A DNA stretch of 64,000 bases, taken from positions 186,001 through 250,000 of the forward strand of contig JBGRQA010000004.1 in assembly GCA_041725895.1 (NCBI GenBank), read 5' to 3'. The DNA comes from JBGRQA01 sp041725895. Its GTDB lineage: Bacteria > Bacteroidota > Bacteroidia > Bacteroidales > Marinifilaceae. Both the position numbers and the translations under genes were made by a program. The notes under the pieces are model-generated. The model was not told the DNA's origin. It ran no database searches and was given only the letters and a program-made list of their open reading frames with translations. Positions 1-7,929 of the stretch are shown here, one piece after another. How positions within the stretch are numbered: the first letter of the stretch is position 1; each line of letters starts with the position of its first letter.

Positions 1-120
1 GTATCCATTGCAGCAGGATTGATCCCGGCTGCCTACGGAGTTTCCTCCTGGATTCTGATACCAGTAGGCTTCACTTTGCTCTACCTGATCGTAAGGTTTG
101 TAGGACGAACTACAGAATAA
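1..120 (+). CDS. C-terminal end of a membrane protein (5' cut by window edge)
   Basis: Frame 1 is open from the first base and stops with TAA at 118-120, giving the last 39 residues of a protein. They include a hydrophobic run (SWILIPVGFTLLYLIVRF) followed by a short polar tail, which looks like the final transmembrane helix of an integral membrane protein. Nothing here identifies the family. The strand is opposite to the next gene, so the two converge. Confidence 0.6.
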   Translation, partial: VSIAAGLIPAAYGVSSWILIPVGFTLLYLIVRFVGRTTE

Positions 121-190
121 ACAAAAAAAGTTGTAACCTGAATGTTTCTATTCCGACTACAACTCCCTAACAAATTAACACATAAATCTC

Positions 191-952
191 TTACTTCAGA
201 GCAGCTACGATGGCCTGATCCAACAAGCCTACACTTCCAAAACGAGCTCCTCTGCTTTCAAAGGCATATTTTCCTGTACGATCAATTACAATATTGGTGG
301 GAAAACTTTGAAGTTTGAACTTCAGACCCAATTCCTTATTCAGAACTACTGTTGGATAAAGTAGTTTTTGGGTTTTGGGGTGTGAGACTAAGTCTTCCTT
401 CTTATTATGTGCAAAAGAGATGAAAACAACATCAGGGTTCTCCCTGTATTTTTGAACAAGCTGATTCAATGCCGCTACCTCTAATTGACAAGGAAGGCAT
501 TGAAGAAACCAAAAATTCAGAACCACAACTTTCCCTTTTAGCTCCTCACTATTGTAAGGTTTTCCATTCAGGTCAACTACCTGAAAGGATGCAAACTCCT
601 GCCCCAGATGGTCCTTTACAAGAATCTGAGAGGCAATTTCCGCAATCTTCGCCTTTTTTCCCTCGTCAGAAAGGGCAACCAAATGTCTTACACCACTCTC
701 TTCAGGATGTTTTCGCCAAAACCGCTTGAGTTCCTTCCAGGCTTTTCGGTTCTTTTTATAATCGGGTATATTGGTATCATATTTACCCAAATAAAAATGT
801 AAATTAAATTCATCCTCAGAGATCCAATTCCCATTTACATCTTTCCAATAGGATTTTTTCGCTGCAGAAGATTGTTCCTGTGCTACACAAGGTGTGCTAT
901 TACTCCCAACTATCGTCAAAAGCAATAAAAGTAGAAGTAGTTTGTGTTTCAT
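191..952 (-). CDS. TlpA/ResA-like thioredoxin-fold protein, exported
   Basis: A 253-residue protein starting at ATG 952, chosen because the signal peptide (MKHKLLLLLLLL) begins there. A longer reading to 1018 only adds residues upstream of the signal. The thioredoxin fold occupies roughly residues 120-250. It has the redox motif in NFWFLQCLPCQ (CLPC) and the conserved cis-proline in SFPTNIVIDRTG. TlpA/ResA family members reduce periplasmic disulfides, often in cytochrome c maturation or stress response. The N-terminal 100 residues are a lysine/tryptophan-rich region of unknown role. A TATATTTG box on the minus strand at 1018-1025 could be its -7 element. The exact substrate is unknown. Confidence 0.85.
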   Translation of the reverse strand: MKHKLLLLLLLLTIVGSNSTPCVAQEQSSAAKKSYWKDVNGNWISEDEFNLHFYLGKYDTNIPDYKKNRKAWKELKRFWRKHPEESGVRHLVALSDEGKKAKIAEIASQILVKDHLGQEFASFQVVDLNGKPYNSEELKGKVVVLNFWFLQCLPCQLEVAALNQLVQKYRENPDVVFISFAHNKKEDLVSHPKTQKLLYPTVVLNKELGLKFKLQSFPTNIVIDRTGKYAFESRGARFGSVGLLDQAIVAALK

Positions 953-1139
953 GGTTATAAATTTAAAAGACCAACAACTAAATTTAACCATAATACCCCT
1001 TACAGCAAAACATAACACAAATATATTGGTTGTAATAAGTCAATTCTTAATTAACACCTCCCAACCGTGGTTCTACTCAGATGGAGCAACCCTGAATCTT
1101 TATTGACCGGAGTAATCTGCTGTGAAAACAAGCTGCTTC

Positions 1140-1511
1140 CTAAATCTTGTTGGTCGGGTTCCCATCATGATCCGGAGTCCCGTCATGGTTTCGATTCTCA
1201 TTCAATCGCCCCTCCTCCTTTAATGGTGCATCGGTTCCAACTACCTTGTGGCTCTGATAATCATCGGGATTCAAGGTAACACCGGTTCGGTAAACCATAG
1301 ACAACCGGTTGGCGTGGTATTCCAAAATCACCATTTCGTTGTTCTCCAAATCAATTACGGTTTGGTACAAAGCACTCTGGGTGCCCGATTGGGACAGAAA
1401 AATTGCCCTTTTTGGCATATCAACAGTCGAAGGAACCTGAACGGTATACTGACTGGTTACACAACTGCTCAGCAGGGCCATAAGGGCAAAAACAACAAAT
1501 TTGAATTTCAT
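1140..1511 (-). CDS. Small lipoprotein of unknown function
   Basis: A 123-residue protein with a lipoprotein signal (ALMALLSSC, predicted lipidated cysteine at residue 17), so it is probably anchored in the periplasm or outer membrane. The middle part is short beta-prone segments, and the last 25 residues are rich in Asn, Asp, His and Gly (a repeated HDG motif), which may be disordered or metal-binding. No family recognised. It is transcribed toward the TlpA-like gene, about 190 bp away. Confidence 0.65.
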   Translation of the reverse strand: MKFKFVVFALMALLSSCVTSQYTVQVPSTVDMPKRAIFLSQSGTQSALYQTVIDLENNEMVILEYHANRLSMVYRTGVTLNPDDYQSHKVVGTDAPLKEEGRLNENRNHDGTPDHDGNPTNKI

Positions 1512-1711
1512 AGGTAGTTGTATTTATTGATAAAACATAAGTTACAATCTATTCTTAACCAATAATCATACCAACACGAACGCAACAATCTTATTTTCAA
1601 TTCTAAATTTACAGCATTCCATTTAATAAAACAATTATTAGATGTAACCACAAAAAAGCATGTGGCGTCTTAAGGATATTGTAAATCTAATCCAGGTACA
1701 AAATTGAAAGT

Positions 1712-2794
1712 ATGAAAGTAAAGATACCCCTAAAAAAAGCAGTACTCGCTATTGTAGTATGCACCCTTATTGTGCAAAACACTTACTCAACCGTAAAAGA
1801 AGAAGTAAAAAAGGTAGAATGTTCAGTAGAGATAATGCCCAACTACCTATGGCATATTTTTGCTCTATCTAATCTTTGGAACCACGATTCAAGCAGGTAT
1901 TCCGACAGGTATAAAAATACCATCCCAAAAAAGGATAAGGATTTTATGTATGAGCATCGAGATCTAATCGCCTGGGGAAATGGAGCAACCGGAAAGTATA
2001 CCGTACTTCTGTTCTTCAATCCCTTCTCCGATGAGATAAGTTACAAGGAATACTGCCACTACCTGGACGATCTGTTGAAATACGGCCCACAATCCAAATG
2101 GAAGGAATTTGCAGATAAATACAGTAAGGAAGAAAATAACAAGCAAACCATTTCCAATTGTTCCTTTACGAAACAAGATTTTGAAATACTTACGGAAATA
2201 ACTGCGATTATAAAACGGAATTACCCTACCTTTAAAAAAGAGATATGGAAGAATACCAAACAGATTCTGGAGCAGGAGAAATTAGCCATTGATGCAGCCT
2301 TTGCCGGTAATGATATAATTGGGCTATGGGAAAATGCCCTCCAAATGAAATATTCAGGGGATAGCTTTACTCCTGTACTAACTTATGCCAATGCCTTGGA
2401 TTATCTACCCTCAGCCAACAATCTAACCGATTCCAGAAACAACTTCGGGCTATCCGGCAAAAATACGGAGTACACCATAGATTTGATTGTGCATGAAATT
2501 GGGATTTTTGTACTAATGCCAACCATCCTATCCATTTTTAAGGATCCAGCACTACAAACAGAATTCAACAAAAAAAACAGTGTAGTATATCAATCCTTCG
2601 AAAGTTTAATCGAAAAGAAAAAAGGAGATATCGCAGGGAAGAGAAAGACATGGGAAGGGAAAATATTTGCAGGTGGTAAGTACGATTTCCCATGGTTTTT
2701 CAACTACTACGAAAAGAATGGAAAGGGAATGGAGATAGAGCAACTGTTGCGAAATGCAATTGCAGAGTACGAGAAAACCCACAACAACAAATAG
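1712..2794 (+). CDS. Secreted protein of unknown function, possibly related to metallopeptidase-like DUFs
   Basis: A 360-residue protein with an N-terminal signal peptide (hydrophobic run at residues 9-22) and a long, mainly helical, Lys/Tyr/Trp-rich body. Near residue 260 it reads LIVHEIGIFVLMPTIL. This resembles the active-site helix of zincin-like peptidases (HExxH) but the second histidine is absent, so catalysis by that mechanism is unlikely. I do not recognise the family. It is followed 181 bp downstream by another exported protein on the same strand. The two may have arrived together, but this is inference. Confidence 0.6.
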   Translation: MKVKIPLKKAVLAIVVCTLIVQNTYSTVKEEVKKVECSVEIMPNYLWHIFALSNLWNHDSSRYSDRYKNTIPKKDKDFMYEHRDLIAWGNGATGKYTVLLFFNPFSDEISYKEYCHYLDDLLKYGPQSKWKEFADKYSKEENNKQTISNCSFTKQDFEILTEITAIIKRNYPTFKKEIWKNTKQILEQEKLAIDAAFAGNDIIGLWENALQMKYSGDSFTPVLTYANALDYLPSANNLTDSRNNFGLSGKNTEYTIDLIVHEIGIFVLMPTILSIFKDPALQTEFNKKNSVVYQSFESLIEKKKGDIAGKRKTWEGKIFAGGKYDFPWFFNYYEKNGKGMEIEQLLRNAIAEYEKTHNNK

Positions 2795-2975
2795 TAAAAC
2801 CACAAAGACCAGTGAGCCCCCTTAGAGTACTAAATCTCCAGGATCAGCATGTGCGTATCGTATGAATAAACTGGATGTAGGAGTGAAAATTAAACCTTAG
2901 TACTTTAAATAACAAACCTACGGGGCAAATGGCACAATGCAATACCCGCAGAACGTTAGCACCAATTAAAAAGAT

Positions 2976-3983
2976 ATGAATAGACTAACAATACATTTGA
3001 TCGTATCATTCATCATTCTATTGCTTGCTAGTTGCAGCAATAATAATAGGAGAAGCATCCTGAGCATTAAAAATGCGAGTTTTGAAAAGAAACAAATATC
3101 GAGAGGTAATAATAGGCCCAACAGCATTATTTATGAAAACTACATTGATGTGTTATTCGTTGCATTGTACTATGGTAAATCGGTTGATGAAATCAAGCAC
3201 TCGTTGGGGTGGGAAGAGCATAAAGTAAAAGAGAAAATTGATTTACTTATTGAAAACAATATGCTGACAGATATTGATGGGGTATATATCCCAACCGTAT
3301 TCGTGTTGCCTTTAAAAGAGGGGAATAGGTTGAAAGATGAATCCCTTCCAATTGCCAATGAAATTGCAGATAGTATTGTTGCAATAGTAGATAATACAAT
3401 TGAGCTTCATAATAAAATGGATATAGCAAAACAGTACTCCTTTAAAGAGCTATCGTTCTTCTACCTGAGTAATATTTTATTGGATATGGGGCAAATAGGA
3501 AATGTAGAAAGTCTTTTTTTAAAGAAGGAAAGACCATTGAGGCACGGGAAGAATTACTACCTCGCAATTATGGAAAAGGATACTTCAAAAAGGGAAGAAG
3601 CATTTGGGATATATGGAAATCATGGTTTACTGAACAATGATTCAATCTACGTAGGCATTTATGGAAATAGAAGATACCTTGAAGCAGGCTGGGACGATTA
3701 CAAAAACAAAAAGGTATATTGCTTTAGTAAACACGATTACAACATTCTATTCAAGGAGCTAAACAACCTATTTCGTCCTACGTTGATCAATATTCTGGAG
3801 AAGAACAAGGTTCAATTTGAGAGCCTTTTTAATGAATATGGTTATACGGGTAAAATTAGTTTCGAAGAGTACTTTATCTGGTATTATCACTTAATATACA
3901 CTGAAGCAACAAATAACTTAATAGATAGGAAGGTAATCGAAAAGCCCGAATCTGGTGTCTTTTACTATCAAATAGAAAAATAA
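2976..3983 (+). CDS. Lipoprotein with a winged-helix-like segment, unknown function
   Basis: A 335-residue protein with a clear lipobox (FIILLLASC, lipidated Cys near residue 20). Residues 55-110 (VLFVALYYGKSVDEIKHSL ... LLIENNMLTDIDGVYIPT) have the pattern of a winged helix-turn-helix: helix, helix, recognition-like helix, then a beta hairpin. That is odd for an exported lipoprotein. The rest is helical and aromatic-rich (FEEYFIWYYHLIYTEATNN near the C terminus). Bacteroidota encode families of such lipoproteins, but I cannot name one. The start is supported by the signal sequence. Confidence 0.6.
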   Translation: MNRLTIHLIVSFIILLLASCSNNNRRSILSIKNASFEKKQISRGNNRPNSIIYENYIDVLFVALYYGKSVDEIKHSLGWEEHKVKEKIDLLIENNMLTDIDGVYIPTVFVLPLKEGNRLKDESLPIANEIADSIVAIVDNTIELHNKMDIAKQYSFKELSFFYLSNILLDMGQIGNVESLFLKKERPLRHGKNYYLAIMEKDTSKREEAFGIYGNHGLLNNDSIYVGIYGNRRYLEAGWDDYKNKKVYCFSKHDYNILFKELNNLFRPTLINILEKNKVQFESLFNEYGYTGKISFEEYFIWYYHLIYTEATNNLIDRKVIEKPESGVFYYQIEK

Positions 3984-4570
3984 TCAGTACATAGTAAAAA
4001 CAATATACGAGGCTTAGCACCTATACGAAACAAGAAAATTATATTCAAGAGACGAGAGCGGCGATGCCCTAACAATCTCGTACTACGCATAGCCGGGTCG
4101 TTATAGCCCACACCTTATCAGTAGGAGTTTGACAACAGAGATGGATAGTAATCGCTATACACCAACATCTTTCATGTTGAACGAGCTTGCAAGCAAATCA
4201 TCGGGAACCTGAATAGGCATCCATTCCAAAACCCTACCGATAAGGAAACCAAATACTGATAAGCAAAAGGTATAGGTACCGCTAATGTTTTGGTATCAAT
4301 CATTAGCTACGATAGTAGTGAAATAACATAGAGAAAAGGTTGGGAACTCAAGGGAGGTTGGATGGTAAACAGGAAGGAGGGCAGGTTCGTGACTCAGTGG
4401 AGACAAGTTGATGGACTCACTGGAGTCCAACTTGTTGTTTGCTACCAGACAGCCTTTGTGCCTCCCGTGAGACAAAAACCTTTACTGCCCGATGGAAATC
4501 GCCCCAAAGGCTGTGGCCACAACAATTCATCAAGGCCTTCCCCAAATCAGGAACAGTGTGTATTGTTTTA
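3984..4570. other. Gene-free stretch, richer in G/C than its flanks
   Basis: No open frame here looks like a protein. The stretch contains several short inverted repeats, for example CAACAT/ATGTTG around 4163-4179, GCTTGCAAGC near 4184, and a stronger nested hairpin at 4403-4435. Its composition and hairpin content would fit a structured RNA remnant or a decayed mobile segment. No intron, transposase end or known RNA family could be identified. Confidence 0.4.
4403..4435. other. Nested hairpin in the gene-free region
   Basis: Outer stem ACAAGTT (4403-4409) pairs with AACTTGT (4429-4435). Inner stem GGACTC (4413-4418) pairs exactly with GAGTCC (4423-4428) around a four-base loop, with a small bulge on the left side. 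There is no U-tract on either side, so it does not look like an intrinsic terminator. It could be part of a structured RNA or a recombination remnant. Confidence 0.45.
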
Positions 4571-5281
4571 CTATCTCCCATGCGAGTCGCCTACAACCTC
4601 TATACTTTCATACAAATAACCGGTACATGCGGTATTGGCATTCCGGGCATGCTTTTTTACGTAAAGTGTATACTCTCCGGGAGGCAGATCGGGAATCTGG
4701 AACATCAGCCGGCTATCGGTATTGGTAACAATTATCTCCACTTTGGTTTCGGTTCGGTCTTTGGCAACCCAGTAGATGCCGTCCTCCGGGTAATTCAGGT
4801 TGAGCTTTAGTTTGGCACCATCAATCTTCCCTATGCCTCCGGGGGTAGCCACTTTGTTTCGATCGCCTGTGGAATGATTAACAAAAGTATACAGCAGGGG
4901 ACGATAGGGAGTGCTACGCTTCTTTCGGAATTTGCACCTGGCCTTGCGCTTTCTCAGCAGTGTTCCCTCCTTAATGTTAAAATTCACCTGGTGACGTGCC
5001 CGGTCGAAACGATCATCCTCACTGGAAAACACCCCACTAATGGAGGGTGAAATATGGCACAAGGGGGTGTTGATATTGTGTCCCTCCTCCAGGTGTTCCA
5101 GAATCACGTCCTCAAGGGTGCAGAACACGGCCCTCACTTCGGCTTCGGTCAGGCTGGATCCGCGCCCACAACAATCCTTAATTAATTGTTCACGGGTAAT
5201 ACTCTGCTTCCGCACCACCCGTGCGAAGCAATCGCCCCGATCTTTTGTTAATGGATTCTCCACCAGGAAATAATCAATCAT
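4571..5281 (-). CDS. HU/IHF-like DNA-binding protein with C-terminal DUF4469
   Basis: A 236-residue protein. The start is placed at ATG 5281 (MIDYFLVENPLTK); an in-frame TTG at 5311 would add ten residues. Residues 1-125 match the Bacteroidota HU-like domain family (opening with a YFLVENPL-type strand, then a helix-rich core and an ISPSISGVF-type turn). A basic stretch (LLRKRKARCKFRKKRS) links to a beta-sandwich of the DUF4469 type (TPGGIGKIDGAKLKLNL ... LPPGEYTLYVKK). Proteins of this kind are thought to be nucleoid-associated and are common in Bacteroidota mobile or polysaccharide regions. Here it stands alone next to gene-poor, repeat-bearing DNA. The domain calls are from motif recognition. 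Confidence 0.75.
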   Translation of the reverse strand: MIDYFLVENPLTKDRGDCFARVVRKQSITREQLIKDCCGRGSSLTEAEVRAVFCTLEDVILEHLEEGHNINTPLCHISPSISGVFSSEDDRFDRARHQVNFNIKEGTLLRKRKARCKFRKKRSTPYRPLLYTFVNHSTGDRNKVATPGGIGKIDGAKLKLNLNYPEDGIYWVAKDRTETKVEIIVTNTDSRLMFQIPDLPPGEYTLYVKKHARNANTACTGYLYESIEVVGDSHGR

Positions 5282-5550
5282 GCCTTTCGTGTTTGAAATT
5301 GGTGTACTCAAGTTACTAAATTTTAAGCAAGGGAAGTAATTTTTCTACCCCCTACTCTGCCACAAACCATTTGATAATCACCGCCCCTATTCTTCATCTG
5401 TATTAAAAACGTGAAGGTGAACCTAGGTACAAACATCCTCTACGACAGAATCGCAAAGCGAAACAGAACAAGCCACCTACAGAATTATATTCAATAAAAA
5501 GATTGAACTACTCTTTTTTTTGATAATTTTATTCGTCAATAGAAAGCTTG

Positions 5551-5799
5551 ATGGCAAACCAGAACCTCAAGATTTATAAAAACAAATTACTTATGAAGAA
5601 AACAAGAATCTATTCGGGCTCTGCTCCCATTGAAATAATGGGAATCAAAAACCTATTGGAAACTGAAGGGATTGAGTGCTTTGAACTCAACAAATCAGAC
5701 TCATCCTATGCCGGATTACTCGATAATATTGAATTATATGTAGACGAAACTCAAGTTGAAAAAGCGCTAGCTGTACTTAAGACTTTGGAAACGGAATAA
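5551..5799 (+). CDS. DUF2007-type putative signal-transducing protein
   Basis: An 82-residue cytosolic protein. The core (TRIYSGSAPIEIMGIKNLLE ... GIECFELNKSD ... ELYVDETQVEKALAVL) has the ferredoxin-like alternation of the DUF2007 family, whose role is unknown. The ATG at 5551 is used here, but the conserved part begins at MKKTRIYSG, so ATG 5593 (68 residues) is an equally plausible start, preceded by an AT-rich leader typical of the phylum. A terminator follows at 5818-5853. Confidence 0.7.
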   Translation: MANQNLKIYKNKLLMKKTRIYSGSAPIEIMGIKNLLETEGIECFELNKSDSSYAGLLDNIELYVDETQVEKALAVLKTLETE

Positions 5800-5817
5800 T
5801 TCATTTAAGAGTACAAT

Positions 5818-5853
5818 AGAGCCAGTTCTTATTCTACTATAAAAACTGGCTCT
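5818..5853 (+). terminator. Hairpin terminator after the DUF2007 gene
   Basis: AGAGCCAGTT (5818-5827) pairs with AACTGGCTCT (5844-5853), a perfect 10-bp stem with a 16-base loop that begins 19 bp after the stop codon. The downstream U-tract is weak. Confidence 0.6.
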
Positions 5854-5883
5854 GTAAGCAAAAATTCCGTAACTTTTTGTCAA

Positions 5884-5947
5884 ACTCCTACGGAGTAAGG
5901 TATGGGTTGTAACCGTTTTTACTACAATACCTAATGCTCTACGAGCA
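5884..5947 (+). repeat. 64-bp double-hairpin (REP-like) element, copy 1
   Basis: The element starts with ACTCC-TAC-GGAGT (5884-5896) and ends with TGCTC-TAC-GAGCA (5935-5947). Both are perfect 5-bp stems with the same TAC loop. Between them lies the shared word CTACAATACC (5922-5931). Two more copies of exactly the same length lie in the next 330 bp, with different stem sequences that keep pairing. Confidence 0.8.
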
Positions 5948-6071
5948 ATATTTACAGTCAATTATACCGCTTAACGGTTAAGGTTTTGCAGACAATATCT
6001 GTATATTATTTAGAATTTTCCGGAGGGGATACGCATGGTCAAAATGTTTCTGAAATTCATTTTGTTGCCTA

Positions 6072-6135
6072 ACTCCTACGGAGTATAGAATTGGGATTGG
6101 ATTGTTGTTCTACAATACCCCATGCCCTACGGGCA
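6072..6135 (+). repeat. 64-bp double-hairpin (REP-like) element, copy 2
   Basis: Same architecture as copy 1: ACTCC-TAC-GGAGT at 6072-6084, TGCCC-TAC-GGGCA at 6123-6135, and CTACAATACC between. The total length is again 64 bp. The right-hand stem differs from copy 1 by compensating changes (TGCTC/GAGCA to TGCCC/GGGCA), which argues that pairing is selected or copied with pairing intact. Confidence 0.8.
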
Positions 6136-6214
6136 AGGATTTAAGCGTGCAACATTGGGGGTAATAAAATGAAGAATTGGTTTGGAATCACGGTTATAAA
6201 TTAATGCCATCTCT

Positions 6215-6278
6215 ACTGCGTAGCGGTTGTGGTATTGTAGCAAGTCAATTCGATATTCTAACCTTTCCCCGTAGGGGA
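6215..6278 (-). repeat. 64-bp double-hairpin (REP-like) element, copy 3, inverted
   Basis: Read on the minus strand this copy begins with TCCCC-TAC-GGGGA (6278-6266), carries CTACAATACC, and ends with ACCGC-TAC-GCAGT (6227-6215), where one pair is a G/T mismatch. It is 64 bp like the other two and lies in opposite orientation, so copies 2 and 3 face each other. The three elements fill most of the gene-free stretch 5854-6416, in which no gene is seen. Confidence 0.75.
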
Positions 6279-6416
6279 TTAATAATCAAAGCAAATTAAA
6301 TTGTCTGCTATTAACAATATTGAAGCTAAAAGCTACAGGTAGAACTAAAAGTTATTTTATCGGGAAATAGATATAGTATCCTGGAAGTAAAACCTTAGTC
6401 CCAACGAAACAAACAA

Positions 6417-7643
6417 ATGGCAGCAGATAAACCAAGACTCGCAAGATTAATAGCAATACTAACTCAACTCCTATCCAAGCGAATTGTAACTGCAAGAGAA
6501 ATTGCCAACAAACATAAGGTAAGCATACGAACCGTCTATCGGGACATCAGAACACTTGAACAATCGGGGATACCAATTACTGTTGAGGAAGGCAAAGGGT
6601 ACACAATTTTGAATGGTTACAGGCTCCCTCCCGTAATGTTTTCCGAAGAAGAAGCCAATGCATTAGTTACGGGTGAACAAATAATCAGTAACAATTGTGA
6701 TGTTTCGCTTTCGACACAATACAACAGTGCCATTGAAAAAATAAAATCGGTACTAAAATATTCACAGAAAGACAAAGCAGAACTCCTATCCCAACGATTG
6801 CAAATCAGGTCCAAGATTGAACCTAAAAATTCAACCAACAACCTGCTCCAGATACAATCAGCCATTACCAATTATCAAGTCATCCGGTTGCATTATATCT
6901 CCGCAGATAAAGAGGAAACACAACGATTTATTGAACCGTTTGCACTATTGCACACTCAATCCAATTGGAATTTGATTGCATATTGTAGATTGCGTAATGC
7001 CTTTCGGTATTTCAGATTGGATCGTATTGAAAGTTTATCTAAAACATCCGAGAAATTTAAACCACATGGAATAACGCTTCAACAATATTTTGAAGAACAA
7101 AACAAAATTTACAGCTCCACCCCTGACATACCCTTGACACAAGGCCATTCTACTTTTGCATCGCATCAAAAAATAATAGTAATGGAAAAAGTAAATATTG
7201 CACCTTTTAAGGTAATTGGAATTTCAGTAAGAACCATAAATAGGAAGGGGCAGTCGACCAAAGACATCGGTCAACTTTGGAACAAATTTATGAAGGAAGG
7301 TATATTGGAAAAGATACCCAATAGAATTGATAATAGCATACTTTCGATGTATACCAATTATGACGGAGATCATACTCAAGCCTACGACACGATATTAGGC
7401 TGTAAAGTCAATTCCCTGGAAAACATTCCGGAGGGAATGGTGGGACAATCATTCGATGGTGGAACCTATGGTAAATTTGTATCAAAAGGAGATATCACCA
7501 AAGGAGTTGTGCTCAATACCTGGAACGAAATATGGAATGCAGATTTAAACCGAACGTATACTGCAGACTTTGAATTATATGGTGAGAAAGCACTAAATCC
7601 AACCGATGCCGAAGTTGATATTTTAGTAGCAATTAAAGAATAA
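6417..7643 (+). CDS. HTH-WYL transcriptional regulator fused to a GyrI-like effector-binding domain
   Basis: A 408-residue protein in three parts. Residues 5-60 are an HTH_11 winged helix (TAREIANKHKVSIRTVYRDIR, the YafY signature). Residues 140-230 are a WYL domain (LHYISADKEETQRFIEPFAL ... WNLIAYCRLRNAFRYFRLDRI). Residues 257-408 are an AraC-effector/GyrI-like ligand-binding domain (VNIAPFKVIGISVRT ... YGKFVSKGDI). YafY-type regulators usually end after WYL. The added domain commonly binds lipophilic or cationic small molecules, suggesting a ligand-controlled switch. The target is unknown: no divergent partner gene is adjacent, and the upstream DNA holds three hairpin repeats. Confidence 0.85.
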   Translation: MAADKPRLARLIAILTQLLSKRIVTAREIANKHKVSIRTVYRDIRTLEQSGIPITVEEGKGYTILNGYRLPPVMFSEEEANALVTGEQIISNNCDVSLSTQYNSAIEKIKSVLKYSQKDKAELLSQRLQIRSKIEPKNSTNNLLQIQSAITNYQVIRLHYISADKEETQRFIEPFALLHTQSNWNLIAYCRLRNAFRYFRLDRIESLSKTSEKFKPHGITLQQYFEEQNKIYSSTPDIPLTQGHSTFASHQKIIVMEKVNIAPFKVIGISVRTINRKGQSTKDIGQLWNKFMKEGILEKIPNRIDNSILSMYTNYDGDHTQAYDTILGCKVNSLENIPEGMVGQSFDGGTYGKFVSKGDITKGVVLNTWNEIWNADLNRTYTADFELYGEKALNPTDAEVDILVAIKE

Positions 7644-7756
7644 ATGGCAACTTCTTTGGCTACATCTTGTATTGATATAGGAAACAATCACGATATCGAT
7701 AAGGTAGTACTTTAGAAGACAATCGAACAATGCATTAATATAACTATTGTAAACAA

Positions 7757-7782
7757 AGGCCCATACCTCTCGGAGTGGGTCT
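7757..7782 (+). terminator. Hairpin after the WYL regulator
   Basis: AGGCCCA (7757-7763) pairs with TGGGTCT (7776-7782) with one G-U pair, followed by a pyrimidine-rich run. It has the same CCTCTCGG-type loop as the hairpin at 16264-16293, so the two may derive from one repeated terminator type. The rest of 7644-7929 shows nothing further. Confidence 0.5.
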
Positions 7783-7929
7783 TCTTGCTATTGTACTAAT
7801 TGTGATGTAAAAACCAATATTGTAACGAATTGTAGAAAGTAAGTCAAATTCTTAGTAAAGCAGATATTTCATTATACAAGAATAACAACTCTAACGAAAC
7901 AAATTAACTGACCTACAAAAATAAAAGAA

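Noticed and set aside
2480..2530. Zinc peptidase active site in the secreted protein (VHEIGIF)
   Set aside because: The second histidine of HExxH is missing and no downstream ligand stands out, so a catalytic call is not supported.
2940..2975. Integron attC-like word (AACGTTAGCACCAATT) before the lipoprotein gene
   Set aside because: It does not fit the GTTRRRY core consensus and no matching inverse core or integrase is found. A similar GCTTAGCACC word near 4012 is not paired with it.
3984..4570. Group II intron or transposon end
   Set aside because: No domain V-like hairpin, no reverse transcriptase or transposase frame, and no terminal inverted repeats could be found.
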